NCBI GenBank assembly: GCA_011033025.1
Contig: WFMF01000091.1
Coordinates: forward strand, 1 to 64,000
Reading direction: 5' to 3'
Length of the DNA stretch: 64,000 nt
Source: Beroe forskalii
Taxonomy: Eukaryota > Ctenophora > Nuda > Beroida > Beroidae
In this document: positions 13,601 to 30,205 of the stretch, piece after piece
Layout of the letters: each line of letters opens with the position of its first letter
How positions within the stretch are numbered: position 1 is the first letter of the stretch
Translations under genes and position numbers: made by a program
Notes under the pieces: model-generated
The model's database searches: none
Seen by the model: only the letters and a program-made list of their open reading frames with translations
What the model was told of the DNA's origin: nothing

Positions 13601-15086
13601 GCATAACCCGGTCTCAATCTCTGGCTGTATAACTGTGTAATGCCTCGTGAATGGTGGAACTTTGGTCTTTGTCAGAAATTCCTATTTTCTCGCTTGTACC
13701 GACACGGAACAGCTCTGATTTTAGAGCGCATTTTCCGCGTTATCACCATGCTTTTTAATCATATTATTCCTATACGTGACCAAGAGTTAATCTGATAGAA
13801 AATGGGAAATTTTGTGAAAATTCGGAAATGCAATTTGAACAAAAATATGTTAAACCTGTTCCCCAGTTCTTAGGTTCTCTGAGTGAAACTTAACCCGTGA
13901 AATGTAGGTGGTTTAAATGGTAATGAAGTAAGTTGAATAGATTTTTGGCCCCTTCGTTATCTGCTGATTTGAGTGGTATTTGATATCAAAGACAGGGTGG
14001 TATTATTCCATAATAATTAATAATATTCTGAATTAATTATTTCAGCTAGACGTAAGGAGAGACATGGTGAGTGTAGTACTGGATGGATCAAATTTCCTGC
14101 CGAAGCCTGCCCTCCTCCAGTTTACCCAGATTTCTGTTTAACATTCACAATATTCAGAGATTAGAAAGTACATTCAAGCAGATTCAAGACGTTTTTGGGA
14201 CTGAATTTTGAACATGATTTTTAAACATGATTTTAACCCCTTCATAAATCATAATGTTAACCCCTTCATAAATCATAATGTTAACCCCTCATAGATTTGA
14301 AAAGCTTCTACCATCCTTTGCAGTGTACTGTACAGTGTCCTAACCGCACCATATTCTCTTGCAGTGTTCTGTACAGTGCTCTAACCATATTCTCTTGCAG
14401 TGTACTATACAGTGCCATTGTTGAGACAAGGACGATTGCAGACCTGGATGGTCCCAGTTTCAACATCCTCTGTGCGCTCCTAGTTGTACTTTATGTGAGT
14501 TTGGTTATTGAGGTTGAATGCGAGTTTATTATAATATATTCGAGATCTTCTGGGAAAACGGAAAAAATCGTACTATTTCTGCGTCAGAATCTGCTCACAA
14601 GCAGTACAAATAAGCTGTGCACAATGATTAGAATTAACGTCCCTCTACTACACCATAACCAACAAATTAACGTCATAAGAATCCAATTGAAAGTTTTAGA
14701 ATGACAAATTCCTCTTTCCTCCCAGTTGCTGCATTGTTACTGGTTCAGCTTGATTCTGAAGATAGTAGCTACCTTCCTGAGGAATGAGCAGCCGGACAAG
14801 GATGTCCGGTCCGAGGAAGAGGTCAGTTTGTTATTGTTTTTCTTTCTTTTTTCCTTTGTTTTTTTCTTCTTTAAACCTCAATGTCCCAAAAAGCACTGCT
14901 TAATCTGAAATGGTTATCTGTTTTACCCATCCACCAATCCAATCTTTAACGAAGTGACAACTTGGTTACCTGTTACCTATAGTTGGTATAAATTTGTCAC
15001 TGTCTAAGTTGTGACATCATAATATTTTCTCTCTCCTCCAGGCTCCATCCTCATCGGGGGAAGACGGTGACAAGAAGGCAGACTAG
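10669..15086 (+). CDS. CERS: Ceramide synthase (TLC domain with Hox-like insert)
   Basis: Ceramide synthases N-acylate sphingoid bases with acyl-CoA in the endoplasmic reticulum membrane. Ten exons read in phase: 10669-10964, 11155-11306, 11483-11570, 11742-11879, 12033-12152, 12290-12368, 12529-12635, 14401-14494, 14726-14821, 15042-15086 (TAG), giving 404 residues, or 373 from the second in-frame Met at 10762, which fits the family start (MGDYLRIF) better. An N-terminal membrane segment (FMVVLIMAFFLIFV) is followed by a truncated homeobox-like region ending in QAQVWVRRKQQS, then the TLC domain. The Lag1 motif is intact: MFIHHVAAV (His256, His257 in 404-residue numbering) and LLHDFSDISLE (Asp284, Asp287). 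The tail is acidic (EQPDKDVRSEEE), typical of CerS. Intron 7 is 1.8 kb and ends in three tandem copies of the 3' splice site (14324, 14365, 14401). The second would add 12 residues in frame. Which vertebrate CerS it matches best is not decided. Confidence 0.95.
14300..14415 (+). repeat. Triplicated 3' splice site before ceramide synthase exon 8
   Basis: The block (T)CTTGCAG|TGT(A/T)CTGTACAGTG is repeated three times, so AG acceptors end at 14323, 14364 and 14400. The last joins in frame to exon 8. The middle one is 36 bp upstream and stays open (adds SVLYSALTIFSC). The first is a further 41 bp upstream and meets a stop. Confidence 0.85.
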
Positions 15087-15127
15087 CTGAATTTATATTA
15101 CTCTTAGAGATGTGAAATGGAGAATAG

Positions 15128-15328
15128 TATCGGCAGCGTATTAGCTTACCAACATGTCTTTAAATTGAAATTGGTCAATCAGTGTAACTGTTACTATACC
15201 TATACGGTCTTAGTAGCGTCCCGAAATTGTCAGGACATTGTCCAATCAGCACGCAAGTTTATGTTCAACTCGCGCGCTGATTGGTCAATGCCAAATGGAC
15301 ATATGGGTAAACTAACACGCTGCCGATA
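15128..15328. mobile_element. 201-bp inverted-repeat MITE with ATAG duplication
   Basis: Ends are inverted repeats: TATCGGCAGCGTATTAGCTT at the left and the near-complement ...AACACGCTGCCGATA at the right. The 4 bp ATAG flanks both ends (15124-15127 and 15329-15332), consistent with a target-site duplication. Inside lie inverted ATTGGTCAATCAG and CTGATTGGTCAATG motifs. No coding capacity. Fragments with the same core recur beside splice acceptors elsewhere in the window (for example 21456-21480). Confidence 0.75.
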
Positions 15329-15730
15329 ATAGCCATTTAATTGGGCTGCAAATAGCTGGTTTGATGATGTATCAAATCGCACATGAAACTTGTATTAACC
15401 GCTCTTTTATGGAGCAAAATATGAATATCTAGTAGGTTCAAATTGTTTTGGCGTCACTGCTACTGTAATAGTAATAGCTTAATAGATTATGATACAGTTT
15501 TGCTGAATCCAATTTTCAAATATCACGTCCTCGTTTATAATTGATCGAATAATATTATCTGGATTGAAAATTGGGTCGGTTTGAATACACTGTTACACTA
15601 GAATAGGTATTAGGTAGTCTGGTTTTAGGAAGTTAGGAATAAGGTGAATTTTATTGACTGGAAGATCTATCCAATTATTGTTGTATTTGGAGCTTATTAT
15701 TTGTGTGTCAATTAATGGAGTGGAGTTATA

Positions 15731-15850
15731 ATGTCCGCAGCGTATTAGCTTACCCACAGACCCATTTGACATTGACCAATCAGCGCTGATTGGTCAATGT
15801 CGGACGATTTTAAAATTTTACAGGTGAGCTAATACATCACGGGTAATGGT
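15731..15850. mobile_element. Short relative of the 15.1 kb MITE with perfect 34-bp palindrome
   Basis: The left end GTCCGCAGCGTATTAGCTTA matches the MITE at 15128, and the right end is a diverged inverted copy (GGTGAGCTAATACATCACGG). The centre, 15768-15801, is a perfect palindrome built on ATTGACCAATCAGCG and its complement. Confidence 0.6.
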
Positions 15851-18154
15851 TTAATTGTTCGGTTGTGTGTACTGTGTATGGTATATGATTATGTAATTTG
15901 TTAACCGATGACACTGGTTTGGATGTATTATTGGTGTCAAAATGTATTATTCTGACTAGGTTGATGTATACTTATACTTATAATATGATTGGGATGCTGA
16001 ATTATCGTGTATTTAGTTAATGAAATTATAAAGTATGGAATATACTTATTATGTTAAATTCGTCAGTTGACTAGCACATTGAATAGGCGTATACATATCA
16101 GTAGAAATTTAAAACCACTCTTATCTCAGCATGATATGGTATGAATATATTAAATTATTATTTTAGCTAAGCCATTCTATTGTATCATATTTTAAAACGC
16201 CTTATCGGCACGCGGCATTCGACTTACTGATTAGTGACGTCGCGGCAATATCTGGTGTACATCTTGGGTGTGTCTGTATTCGCTATTGGTTAACTTCAAT
16301 CACGTGACAGTCGTACTACCCTCTGATTGGCTGGATTTACAATATGATGTGTATTGGGCGAGGCTAAGTAGTAAGTAAAGTAGCGGTAGCATGCAAAATA
16401 CTCTGTAATCGATATGAAATTACCCGGCCATCAAATTCATGTATTCAACACTGCGATGAGTGAGCTACGAAGTCTTTTACCACCCTGATTTAAATTACCA
16501 ACTGATGAAAAGTTGGATTGATGTTTCTATAGAATGTTGAAAAGTTACTTAGCTTTGCTTATTGATAACTATAAAATGAGCAGAGCTTAAAAAGGAATAA
16601 TGCCCGGGAAATTTTATGATCTACAATAACTCCGGAAATTTGCTTTTATTCAGTTCATTATACATTATATTATTTACGATTTACTCTTTTATGTTAATCA
16701 TTTAACTAATTTTATGTGATAGTAAATTTCATTATTTTAATATGTATCGTAGATTTAAATAGATTGAAAAATCGTATGTATGTATATGTTAGATTGGGTC
16801 GCTGTTAATTGTCAAATACCTCAGTACAGGAAATTAATTAAGCCAAAAAATTAAGCGCTCGAGCTGCAAAAATGCCGAATTTGGTGTAACTTTACAAACT
16901 GATTTGGCATAAAATGAAGCACTGGCGGTTTGAAGAATGCTTTGATCGGCGTTGCTTAATTTCCTGTAGTGAGGTTTATGCTTTTTTGTTATTATCTTGT
17001 ATTTACCGTTTATATAATCCTAATAGTGGTTTTATTCGATTCAAATAGTCCATAGAAAACACGAACTAGATTTGTAAAGAGTTGCACATCATTTTATAAC
17101 TTTTTCTTGAGAAGACTTCAAGTAATTCTTGAGAAGACGTGTATGAATATTCTGTGGGAAATACTTTGTTTAATTTACACACGTTCTTATTTAATTTGGC
17201 ATACAATAATTACATGACCTACCTACACATTAGCATGTTTGTATATATTCATGAACAAATTAATTGTTGGCATAGTAGGTACACACTATACAACTTCGCT
17301 ACATCAAATGTACTTTTAATATCAACAAACTGTTAAGGTTTAATTATCCTAACTATTGAAAGCATTGTTAACATAACGAGCAATTAAGACTATTAATAGC
17401 ACAACTCACGTAAATTGTACAACCGAGTCTCATACGTTTATTGTTGTATTTACACCTTTTATTTGAATTAATTGCCTCAATTAACCCTTTATTTAATTAG
17501 GTTTTATGGTCACGCAGGGAGACGAATTGGCGTGAGTATGTTTGACAATACTTTGGGGGCGGCAACACCAAATACCCCGAGTGGACATGAAAATCATAAA
17601 ATTGGGTTCTATTGTTCTGCCGCATGGTTTGTCGCGGTCAGTTGGCTATTTCTTGTGACAATTTGGGGCTGACACATCCAATGAAGTGGAGAAATTTGCA
17701 CACGTATTTGTAGGGCGCGGAGCTTTTGCAAAATAACAAATTCAACTTTTCAGCGGAATTTGATCACGTGACCATGCGCGCGCGGGCACCGTACCGCGCG
17801 CACAGTGGGCTTTGAAATTATGAATTCGCCTTGAGTCATTCGCCCATAATATGAGGTGATTCTATTCATGAGGTGATTATGAGAACAGACTTCAGAGTTT
17901 TGCAATCATCAAATTCAATGAAAGGTCAGAGAACAATTATTCGTTGAAAATTCGAAAACCAGGATTTAGCAAATTTCACGTTGAGTCGTTCGCCACAGTT
18001 CATTCTATCTGGTGATTCTACGATGCAAGAAAGTGAGAATGAGAACAAAGCTTTGCAATTATCATATTTAATGAAAAGAAAATCTTATAACAAGTATTCG
18101 TTGAAAAACAAATTTCACACTCCGAAACCACAAATTCTTTTTGACTGTTTTTTC
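15851..18154. other. AT-rich spacer, no gene seen
   Basis: No exon could be supported. Points of note are a CACGTG/CCAAT-type cluster near 16285-16335 (ATTGGTTAAC, AATCACGTGACAG, CTGATTGGCTGG) and a GC-rich inverted block near 17765-17805 (ATCACGTGACC followed by GCGCGCGGGCACC and its near complement). Either could be a promoter element. No flanking first exon was identified. Confidence 0.4.
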
Positions 18155-20201
18155 CTACTGTCTGTCCACAGCACACTCGCAGCCCGCCCCTATCTTGTAA
18201 GGTGTTATCTCCCACATTTCGTAGCCCTGTTCGTCACAGCGACTCGTTCTTTTCTTCTTCAGCAGGTTTATGTACGCGTCAACCTAGGTTAACAGAATGT
18301 TGAAAGCTCCTGATTTAAAGTTTATCGTATCATTTAAACGTTTTAACTTGCTCTCTAAAATGTTGAAGGTAGTCTTTTCCATAATTGATTGCAACCAAAT
18401 AAGAAACAAGAGTCTTTACATTTATGAATGAGCGGTACAAATAACGTAATAATCAGAGGCGTGCCGTGGAGGGTCTAGTCAGCATATTTGGGGTGTGTAT
18501 GATTGATTGACTCAGGGGTTTGGGGGGCGGGCCCCCAACTGCTGGAGGCTATGCGCCGCAGGCGAAACCTCTGAAAATAGCTGAAAGAAGCACTCAAAAG
18601 TGCCTAAAACAAGTCTCATTTTACAAATTATACTATGTTTCAAAAGTTGTATTTTTTGCAAAATTTTAAATGCTCATATCATGTTGATGTACGAAATTCA
18701 TTATTCAAAGATCGCGAATACAAGGACGTAGGTATAACACTTCTACACGAGATCATTGGACACATTTACATCGGATCACTGGATCGAGAACACTGGAACG
18801 TCACAACACAAGATTATGGGACACAGGTACATCGGATCATTAGATCGAGAACACTGGAACATCGGATCATTACATCATGGAACACAGGTACGTCGGATCA
18901 TTAGATCGAGAACACTGAAACATTAGAGCACTACATCTTGGGTCACAGATACATCGGATCATTAGATCAAGAACACTTGAACATCAGAACACAGGTACGT
19001 CGGAATGTCGGATCATTAAATCGAGAAAACGGGAAAAATCAACAATCAATATGTTAATTAAAACTTATTTGTCACTATATCAATTTTGGCCGATTTCAAC
19101 CCCCCCTCAAAAATCCCAAAGAAAAAATCAGTCGCAAAACATTCGAGACGAGTAAAAAGTGACCGCGAAATCTAAAAGACAATGTTGAAATGGTACGTGT
19201 GCACTGCAAACTGAATGCGCGAAACTGAAAATCGGGGTGTCACGGGCACCCCATGCAATTAAAATACAGTAGGCACCCCGATTTCACGGCACGCCTAGGG
19301 AGATTGCAATTTTACAGTAGTACGGGGTGTATGAGAGTTTTACGACGCGCAGCGCGCGCTAGTTTTGCGGAGGAGAATTCAGTAAGATAAATGACAAAAT
19401 GCGCGGCGCAACGTTGACTAAACGGGGCATTCAGCGATGGACGCTAGGGCAATGATCGCGCGTGCGATCACCAAAATGATAAAAATAAAATTTGATTTTC
19501 TTAATTTTAGCGGGGTGTACATGGACACCCCAACACCCCCACGGCACGCCTCTGGTAATAATCAGAAGTATATTCACCGTTTGGCAGATTTTCCCGAACA
19601 TGCACTCCCTCAGCTCATCCTGACATTCCACAAATCTGAGATAGCGCGGGAAATACGTGTCTGAAAGAGCGTTAATTTAGTGGAAAGCTTGACTAGAAAT
19701 GTCAAGCGCGAATATAGCTAAAAAAGATTGGGCATAAGACCAGATATCGCTTTCGAAAGCATCAGCTTTAGAGTAACGCCGGTTCATTGTGAATTAATAT
19801 TCATGCCTCCGTATTTCATTCAAATCAGGCCCTTCCCATTTCACGATAGCATGGATATATTCCTGACCTGGTAACTGCACGAACTTGAGTCGAGACTGGC
19901 AGATTCCGTGTTCATTGTACTTGAGCGGGAACTTGGAGTTGAAGTTCTGATTCCAACTCATGTACTGTTCCAAGTACCCTGGGAAGGAAACCAGGGATTG
20001 AAAAAGGTTAAAATTACCCGGGGGATATGGCGATATTTCGTCAAAATTTGAAAGCGTGCCACTTCAAAGCTACATTGCGTTTCATTTCTCCAAACCTTTT
20101 CCGAGTTTTCCCAGTAAGCTCCTGTCATCTCGCTTTGTACACCGTTGCAGTGAGGCTTGTGCAAGGAGCACGAATAAGATCAGTACTGATAGTCTGATCA
20201 T
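18155..20201 (-). CDS. Small secreted protein with C-terminal GCEC motif, three exons
   Basis: Unrecognised family. On the minus strand: exon 1 20201-20096, exon 2 19978-19845, exon 3 18283-18155 (TAG), predicted 122 residues. Exon 1 starts MIRLSVLILFVLLAQASLQ, a clear signal peptide, followed by RCTKRDD and donor AAAAG|GTTTGG. Exon 2 follows acceptor CCTTCCCAG and includes NEHGICQSRLKFVQLPG. I chose donor ATC|GTGAAA because it is phase 0 and joins exon 3 (acceptor TAACCTAG), which encodes VDAYINLLKKKRTSRCDEQ and ends GYEMWEITPYKIGAGCECAV. The closing GCxC after a beta-strand-like stretch resembles the end of cystine-knot cytokines and growth factors (IL-17 or Spaetzle type), but this is only resemblance. 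If exon 2 is not spliced there, it runs to TAA at 19794 and gives a 96-residue secreted protein. Intron 2 contains a complete hAT-like element. Confidence 0.6.
18454..19554. mobile_element. hAT-like non-autonomous element, copy 1 (1,101 bp)
   Basis: Terminal inverted repeats CAGAGGCGTGCCGTGG at the left and CCACGGCACGCCTCTG at the right (one base differs). An exact 8-bp target-site duplication GTAATAAT occupies 18446-18453 and 19555-19562. An 8-bp duplication with CAG-type ends is characteristic of the hAT superfamily. There is no transposase frame. The interior has a GC-rich subterminal block (GGGGGGCGGGCCCCC) and a degenerate minisatellite (about 18765-19020) built on ATCGGATCATTAGATCGAGA. 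A near-identical copy lies at 33491-34603. Confidence 0.92.
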
Positions 20202-20718
20202 TGGAAAATTATAGCAGAGTGAATGACGAAAAGTTTAAAGATCGCTACTGGATTGAAGGGACCAAAAATTTATGAAACGAATCGTGGAGAATTCAAATAG
20301 GAATGCAAACACTGTGTCATGGTCTAGTAGAGCGAGCTTAATTCATTCTGCACCTTTACTTTCGCTTCTTTTTAGTACCTTAGTCTCATTATCAACACTT
20401 CAGGTTGCCATGGTAGTAAGAGTGCTGTGAGAGGGCTCATAACGGTTTAACAGACTCTAGAACACTTTCCAAATTCCAGAAACATTATCACTTTATATTG
20501 TCCATTTTCTCTTTGAGTTTTAGCCTTTTTAAGTATGCGTTTTAGTCTAGAGGTCCTCCATCTGTTGCACAATGGGAATTATTTTATCTTAGTAAATGCA
20601 GACTGGCATAATTATTAACCTCCTTGAAAGCGCGATTGTCCATTTGCACTTTTCGTTAAATATAATTTTCACAAAGTCAGAGACTAAGGTATTAAATAAT
20701 GATTGAGTTTAGAGTTCC

Positions 20719-23443
20719 ATGGCTGCTAAAGGTGAAGGGAAGAAACCCACTCCTCCACCAGCTTCTTCAGAAGAGAAGAAGGTGGAAGTTAAGACTGAGG
20801 AGAAAGAAGATGTCAAATCCGATGAGGCAGAAGCCGAACGATTAAGGTTGGCTGAAATTTGTCAACTGATTGGAGAATAACTTCTTATTCTTGGTGCTTG
20901 TTAGTGAATCTGAATTTTCCCGATATTAACGATTATATGTTTTTATTCAGTAGTTTTTATATAATTTTCATGATAAACCTTTTGAGGCTGGAGAAGGAAG
21001 TAGCTGATCTTGAAGCGGAAAAAGAGAAAGTCGAAAAGGAAAAAGGTAAGTTGCTGATAGTCTTTCATTACTTATCGTAAGGTTATATGAAGTCGAACCT
21101 GGCCCACTTCCATAATGGACTGAGTGATCCTAAGTGAAACCGACCAAATCTCACAATGATATAATTTCAGAGAAAGAAGAAGTAGCGCGGAAAGCTGAAG
21201 AGATCAGCAAGTTGATAAACCCAGATAGTTCAGATGATGAGGGGGATAAGAAGGAGAAGGTTGATGCTCCACCTGAGAAACCCAAAGTTCCCTTCTGGGT
21301 GAGTAACAACTAGCAGGTGTTACTGGTTTATTTGGTTGCAACAGTACGGACAGTAGATGAAATGGGCCGGTTAAATGGGATGGGCAGAGATTATCTACGT
21401 TAGATTGAACAATGTTAGAATGTGTTAGATCAGTGCGTGATTTCAAATCGACTCTCGCGCTGATTGGTCAATGCCAAATGAATCCTCAATTCCAGGATTT
21501 CGCTCTGAACCACTTGCTGGTTGGTCTGGGATCCCTGGTGATAACCGGGTCTGCAGTAACCTGTGGGAGCTGTCAGAAGGACTTCGAGTTGGCGGCCCTC
21601 AAGACCCATCTGGAGGGGGATGGACACAAGCTAAACGCTCTCTGGAACTACGACAGGTGAGTTACTGGGTGATGGATGACTGGTGACGGTGATTGGTCTA
21701 AGGCGCCCATTTGATAAACGAACATACTATCAATAGGTTTTATAATACTAATATGGTTGGATGTGCCCTTCAGACAGATTGATAAATGAATTATCTAAAG
21801 ATAATATTATCTATAGAAACTTTACTAGTCAAAACATAAACAAATAATTCTTCGCTAGGAATGTGGAAGTCGGTCTGAGTTGGTATGGTAGCTGCTGTTT
21901 GCATTTGGAATGGTCATTTTCCAAGTTAAAAGACAGGGAATGTCCGTCGGCCCATATGCTGGCAGTGGGTATTGTGCTGACTTAGCTGGCTTCCTGCATA
22001 GTGTACCCTTGCGGTATACCTACTTGGCGCTTGAAATTGATATTCAAAAACAGTCTGTTGTAAAATTAGCTGATTCGGGCACACCAACTCCACATGTGAC
22101 ATTTCTGAACGTGAAAATGTAATCTTGTGAAACAAATCTTTACACTGAAGGGTAGCCTATCATTAATATTTATAAATATATTTCATATGATTTGATTGTA
22201 AAGTGCCGAAAAATTTATTAAACGTTGTTTCTCTATTAAACGTTGTTTCTCTAATTGTGAAATGGTTTCGCATAACTCGTAATCGTCATGACATGAACCA
22301 ATCAGGATGAGTGCAGAGAGTTTACGGTCACCTTGCACGCTGATTGGTCCATATATCACCTGTTATCTCCCTCAGATCCCTGGCTGAAGTGACGGGTAAG
22401 CTGCGGGATTACCCTCAGAAGTTCGAGATGGAGATGTTCAAACACATCGCAGTCCTCAACCGAATGGAGAAACGGTGAGAAGATTTAACCAATCTAAACT
22501 GCTCATTTAGTGACGACTAGCACATCCGCTTCGAAAAATCGAAAGCTCCTGTTTTTAAAGTTTCTCGCATCATTAAACGTTTTCAACTGACTCCCAAAAT
22601 TGCCCATAAAAGGATTAACTCCCATCCCAGTTACAACGTGTTGCCGAGTGTGGAGTGTGTTATCAGAGACCTCTTTAAGAACGAAGAGGCAGGCAAGGCA
22701 GATGTGAAGGAGGAGAAGAAGAGACCAGAGATCCCGCCAGAGGAATTAGCGGAGATAAAGGCGGAGTTCATAGGTTATTATTTATTACCTAGTTAAGTTT
22801 TGGCAACCCTCCAATCCCGTAATTTCAAGTTTGCACTTTTGCAGCAGTGATGAATTTGATCGAGCTCAGAGCTGTCCACATTGCTCTTTCCCCTCTTTTA
22901 ATCTCCACCCTCTCAGGATCCTTCCCACACGAGGAGGAATCCATCTTGGTGCAGCAGGCGCTGATGGGGGAACTACACGGGTACAGCAGTGCTAGCAGCG
23001 CTATCTCAGCACTCAAGGTGAGTTAGGACTTTCAGTGTTAGAAACTGTCAATCATTGCCTTTCAGTAGATATTTCTTTTATATTTTGTGGAAATCTATCT
23101 TTATTTTCTACCTTGTACTCTTGTAATGAAGTTCCATGTTGAGTGCGGATCTAACCAGATCGCTCTCTTGTGCTATACTGCATGCGCCTTCGTTTCACTT
23201 GAAATTTCATAGGCCAAAGCCTTATTGCTGTACCAAACTGATGAACTTATCAATGGGTTCATGAACCTCACCCCAACCCCCCCCCCCCAGGTAGTCACGA
23301 TGCTGGGTAAGCTGATCTGCAGCTACCAGCGTAAGAACTTGAGTAAAGGATACAGGGTCAATGAGCAGTGCATCAAGGAAATCAAAGAACACTGCACTGT
23401 TCTGCTGAAACTGGTGGACGAGTCCAGGTTACTCAACCGGTGA
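20719..23443 (+). CDS. Coiled-coil protein with a single C2H2/U1-like zinc finger, eight exons
   Basis: Not recognised. Exons: 20719-20846, 20987-21045, 21171-21298, 21496-21656, 22376-22474, 22631-22773, 22917-23017, 23291-23443 (TGA); all junctions are GT-AG and in phase, giving 323 residues. Residues 1-95 are charged (Lys/Glu) with a short coiled coil (LEKEVADLEAEKEKVEKE). A zinc-finger-like motif C-x2-C-x11-H-x5-H (Cys128, Cys131, His143, His149; CGSCQKDF ... THLEGDGH) follows. The remainder (KLRDYPQKFEMEMFKHIAVL; SFPHEEESILVQQALMGELH) is predicted helical and holds no motif I can name. The finger spacing recalls U1-type or RNA-binding C2H2 fingers, so nucleic-acid binding is possible. 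Two introns end in CTGATTGG hairpin fragments just before the acceptor (21456-21495 and 22295-22375). Confidence 0.88.
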
Positions 23444-24273
23444 CATCTGAGGACAGCTACCTAACCAGCGACATCCGAGGACAGGCGAGTGAGCTGGTGA
23501 CTGTCAGCTGCTATCAAACTAGATGGGTGTTACCCATTGCAACACTAAATGTGAGAAGTCGGACATTTGGACGGGTGGCTACTGTGTCAACTATCTGGTC
23601 CTACCAAACCGAATGTTCAGAGCTTATGAACCGATGAATGGAGCTAATTCTGCGACCCGGGTAGCACAATGCCCACTTTTGCTAATCAGTCAGTGAATTT
23701 TGCTACTCGGCCGGTGATATTTCTACCTTACAACCGGTGATATAAACCGATGGAGCTCTTCACTCTGCTGGCACACACGTTGCTCAATCCACGTCAGAGC
23801 TAGGAAAGTCAAAGAACACACACGTCACCTATGTTTGTATTCAATGAGGGCAGTGTTCAGTACTGGAAGAGTATGTTTGTAGACTTGTACTGCTGTTTCC
23901 ATCGTGTTATTTATTATAAGGCGTGGTTTCTTTATTTTATTTTTATTTGATATGTCATTCTTCACACGAATATATTATGAATTTATTATTTTAATTATGC
24001 AAGACAATAAGACATATATTTTATCAAGTTCATGTGATGCCGTATGTTGTTTAACTCGTGTCAATTTTAGCTTATTTTGAATGTCAATTTTGAGTGGAAG
24101 GAACACTGCCAAAGTTCGAAGTCTTCTCTTCATTCTCTCTATTCTAATTTTTTAGAAATATTCATTTTTATTCAGCAATTTGCTGACCTTTCAAATTTAT
24201 TAAACTGTACCTTTACCGTTGTTACTACTAGAATTTGCAATACTATAATCACTTATTCACTCACTGAGGAGTC
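23444..24273. other. 3' UTR of zinc-finger gene and spacer before GALE
   Basis: The stop is followed by short imperfect repeats of GACATCYGAGGACAG, then AT-rich sequence with no canonical AATAAA (nearest AATAAG at about 24006). The GALE start codon at 24274 follows directly, so its promoter must lie here. I see no TATA box I would defend. Confidence 0.4.
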
Positions 24274-28884
<4,611 letters not shown>

Positions 28885-29660
28885 GAGGAACAAATGAACA
28901 TCTTTTCACATGGACATCTTTTCACATGGACATCGTTTCACAATGGACATTGTTTCACAATGGAAATCTTTTCACAATGTCACGGATTCAATAGTCACTC
29001 TAGCTGCAATTTCAGTGTCCAGATAAACAAATAGATATGGTTTAATATGAGTAAGTGAGGTTTTGATAAAGTTTGAACTGGTTTTGGCAGAGTTTTTTAG
29101 ATTGGTGGATAAAAGTTTTTACAGAGTTTTATTAAGCATTTGGGTTGACACATTGAATTTAGTTACGTTGTTGTTAAATTTGTGCAGTTATTTTTAATGA
29201 TTTGATCTATTTTTAAACTGGGTTCTAGGTTTAATATTAACGAACTGGTTAAATAATGAATAAGTTATTTGACATATTTTTGAATTGAGACATATTATTT
29301 AATTCACATCATTCTTGGCAATATGAGGCAAACAAATTTATCCAAACTCTAATCGTTTGGGTGAATATAAACTTGCTCTACTGTTCCCATACACATTTCT
29401 CACCTCTCCTCACCAGTTGAATTTTAAATGGAGTTTTCAAAATGAAGTTGTTAAAACGTTATGAATGAATAGAGTTAAAGTTTTATTGAACATTTTGTCA
29501 ATCAGATCTTGTTTTTGAGGTTACCTGCATGCATTCCGTTCTCAAGTTAAATTTACTGCAGATTTGACTTTGTATCATGAGTCATGACGTAATAGATTCT
29601 ATAAATACAGTTATGAAATTTATTGTAATTATCATTATCAATTGAATTTGAAGTTGTGCA

Positions 29661-29666
29661 AATAAA
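29661..29666 (+). terminator. Polyadenylation signal AATAAA, probably GALE
   Basis: AATAAA lies 777 bp after the GALE stop, immediately before the tandem array at 29691. Several weaker AT-rich hexamers precede it. Confidence 0.4.
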
Positions 29667-29690
29667 CGTGTTTACTGTTTATTGTTGTCT

Positions 29691-30205
29691 CTTCCCTCTA
29701 AAATAAGGGGTCAATAAGGGTCTAAGGGGTCGAATTTTGTTTTATCCGATTACCTCCCAAAAACCATCATTCCTAAGGTACTTTTGAACGAGGATTTAGA
29801 TTTTCGAGGTCTCGAAAACTGTAAACTTTCCCTTCCCTCTAAAATAAGGGGTCAATAAGGGTCTAAGGGGTCGAATTTTGTTTTGTCCGATTGCCTCCCA
29901 AAAACCATCTTTCCTAAGGTACTTTTGAACGAGGATTTAGATTTTCGAGGTCTCGAAAACTGTAAACTTTCCCTTCCCTCTAAAATAAGGGGTCTATAAG
30001 GGTCTAAGGGGTCAAATTTTCTGTCGGCCGATTACCTCCCAAAAATCATCATTCCTAAGGTACTTTTGAACGAGAATTTCGATTTTCGGGGTCTCGAAAA
30101 CTGTAAACTTTCCCTTCCCTCTAAAATAAGGGGTCAATAAGGGTACACGGGGTCCAATTTTCTGTCGGCCGATTACCACCCAAAAATCATCATTCTTATT
30201 TCGTC
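29691..30205. repeat. 141-bp tandem repeat, 3.6 copies
   Basis: Units begin CTTCCCTCTAAAATAAGGGG at 29691, 29832, 29973 and 30114 (last partial). Copies differ by a few substitutions only, so the array is young or homogenised. No long open frame crosses it. Confidence 0.95.

Noticed and set aside
19431-19664. Open frames at the right end of hAT copy 1, repeated at 34480-34764
   Set aside because: They lie in the subterminal sequence of a non-autonomous element, overlap each other on both strands, and show no transposase motifs.
29691-30205. 141-bp (47 x 3) tandem repeat as a repeat protein
   Set aside because: The period is a multiple of three, but every frame on both strands meets stops within a unit or two.
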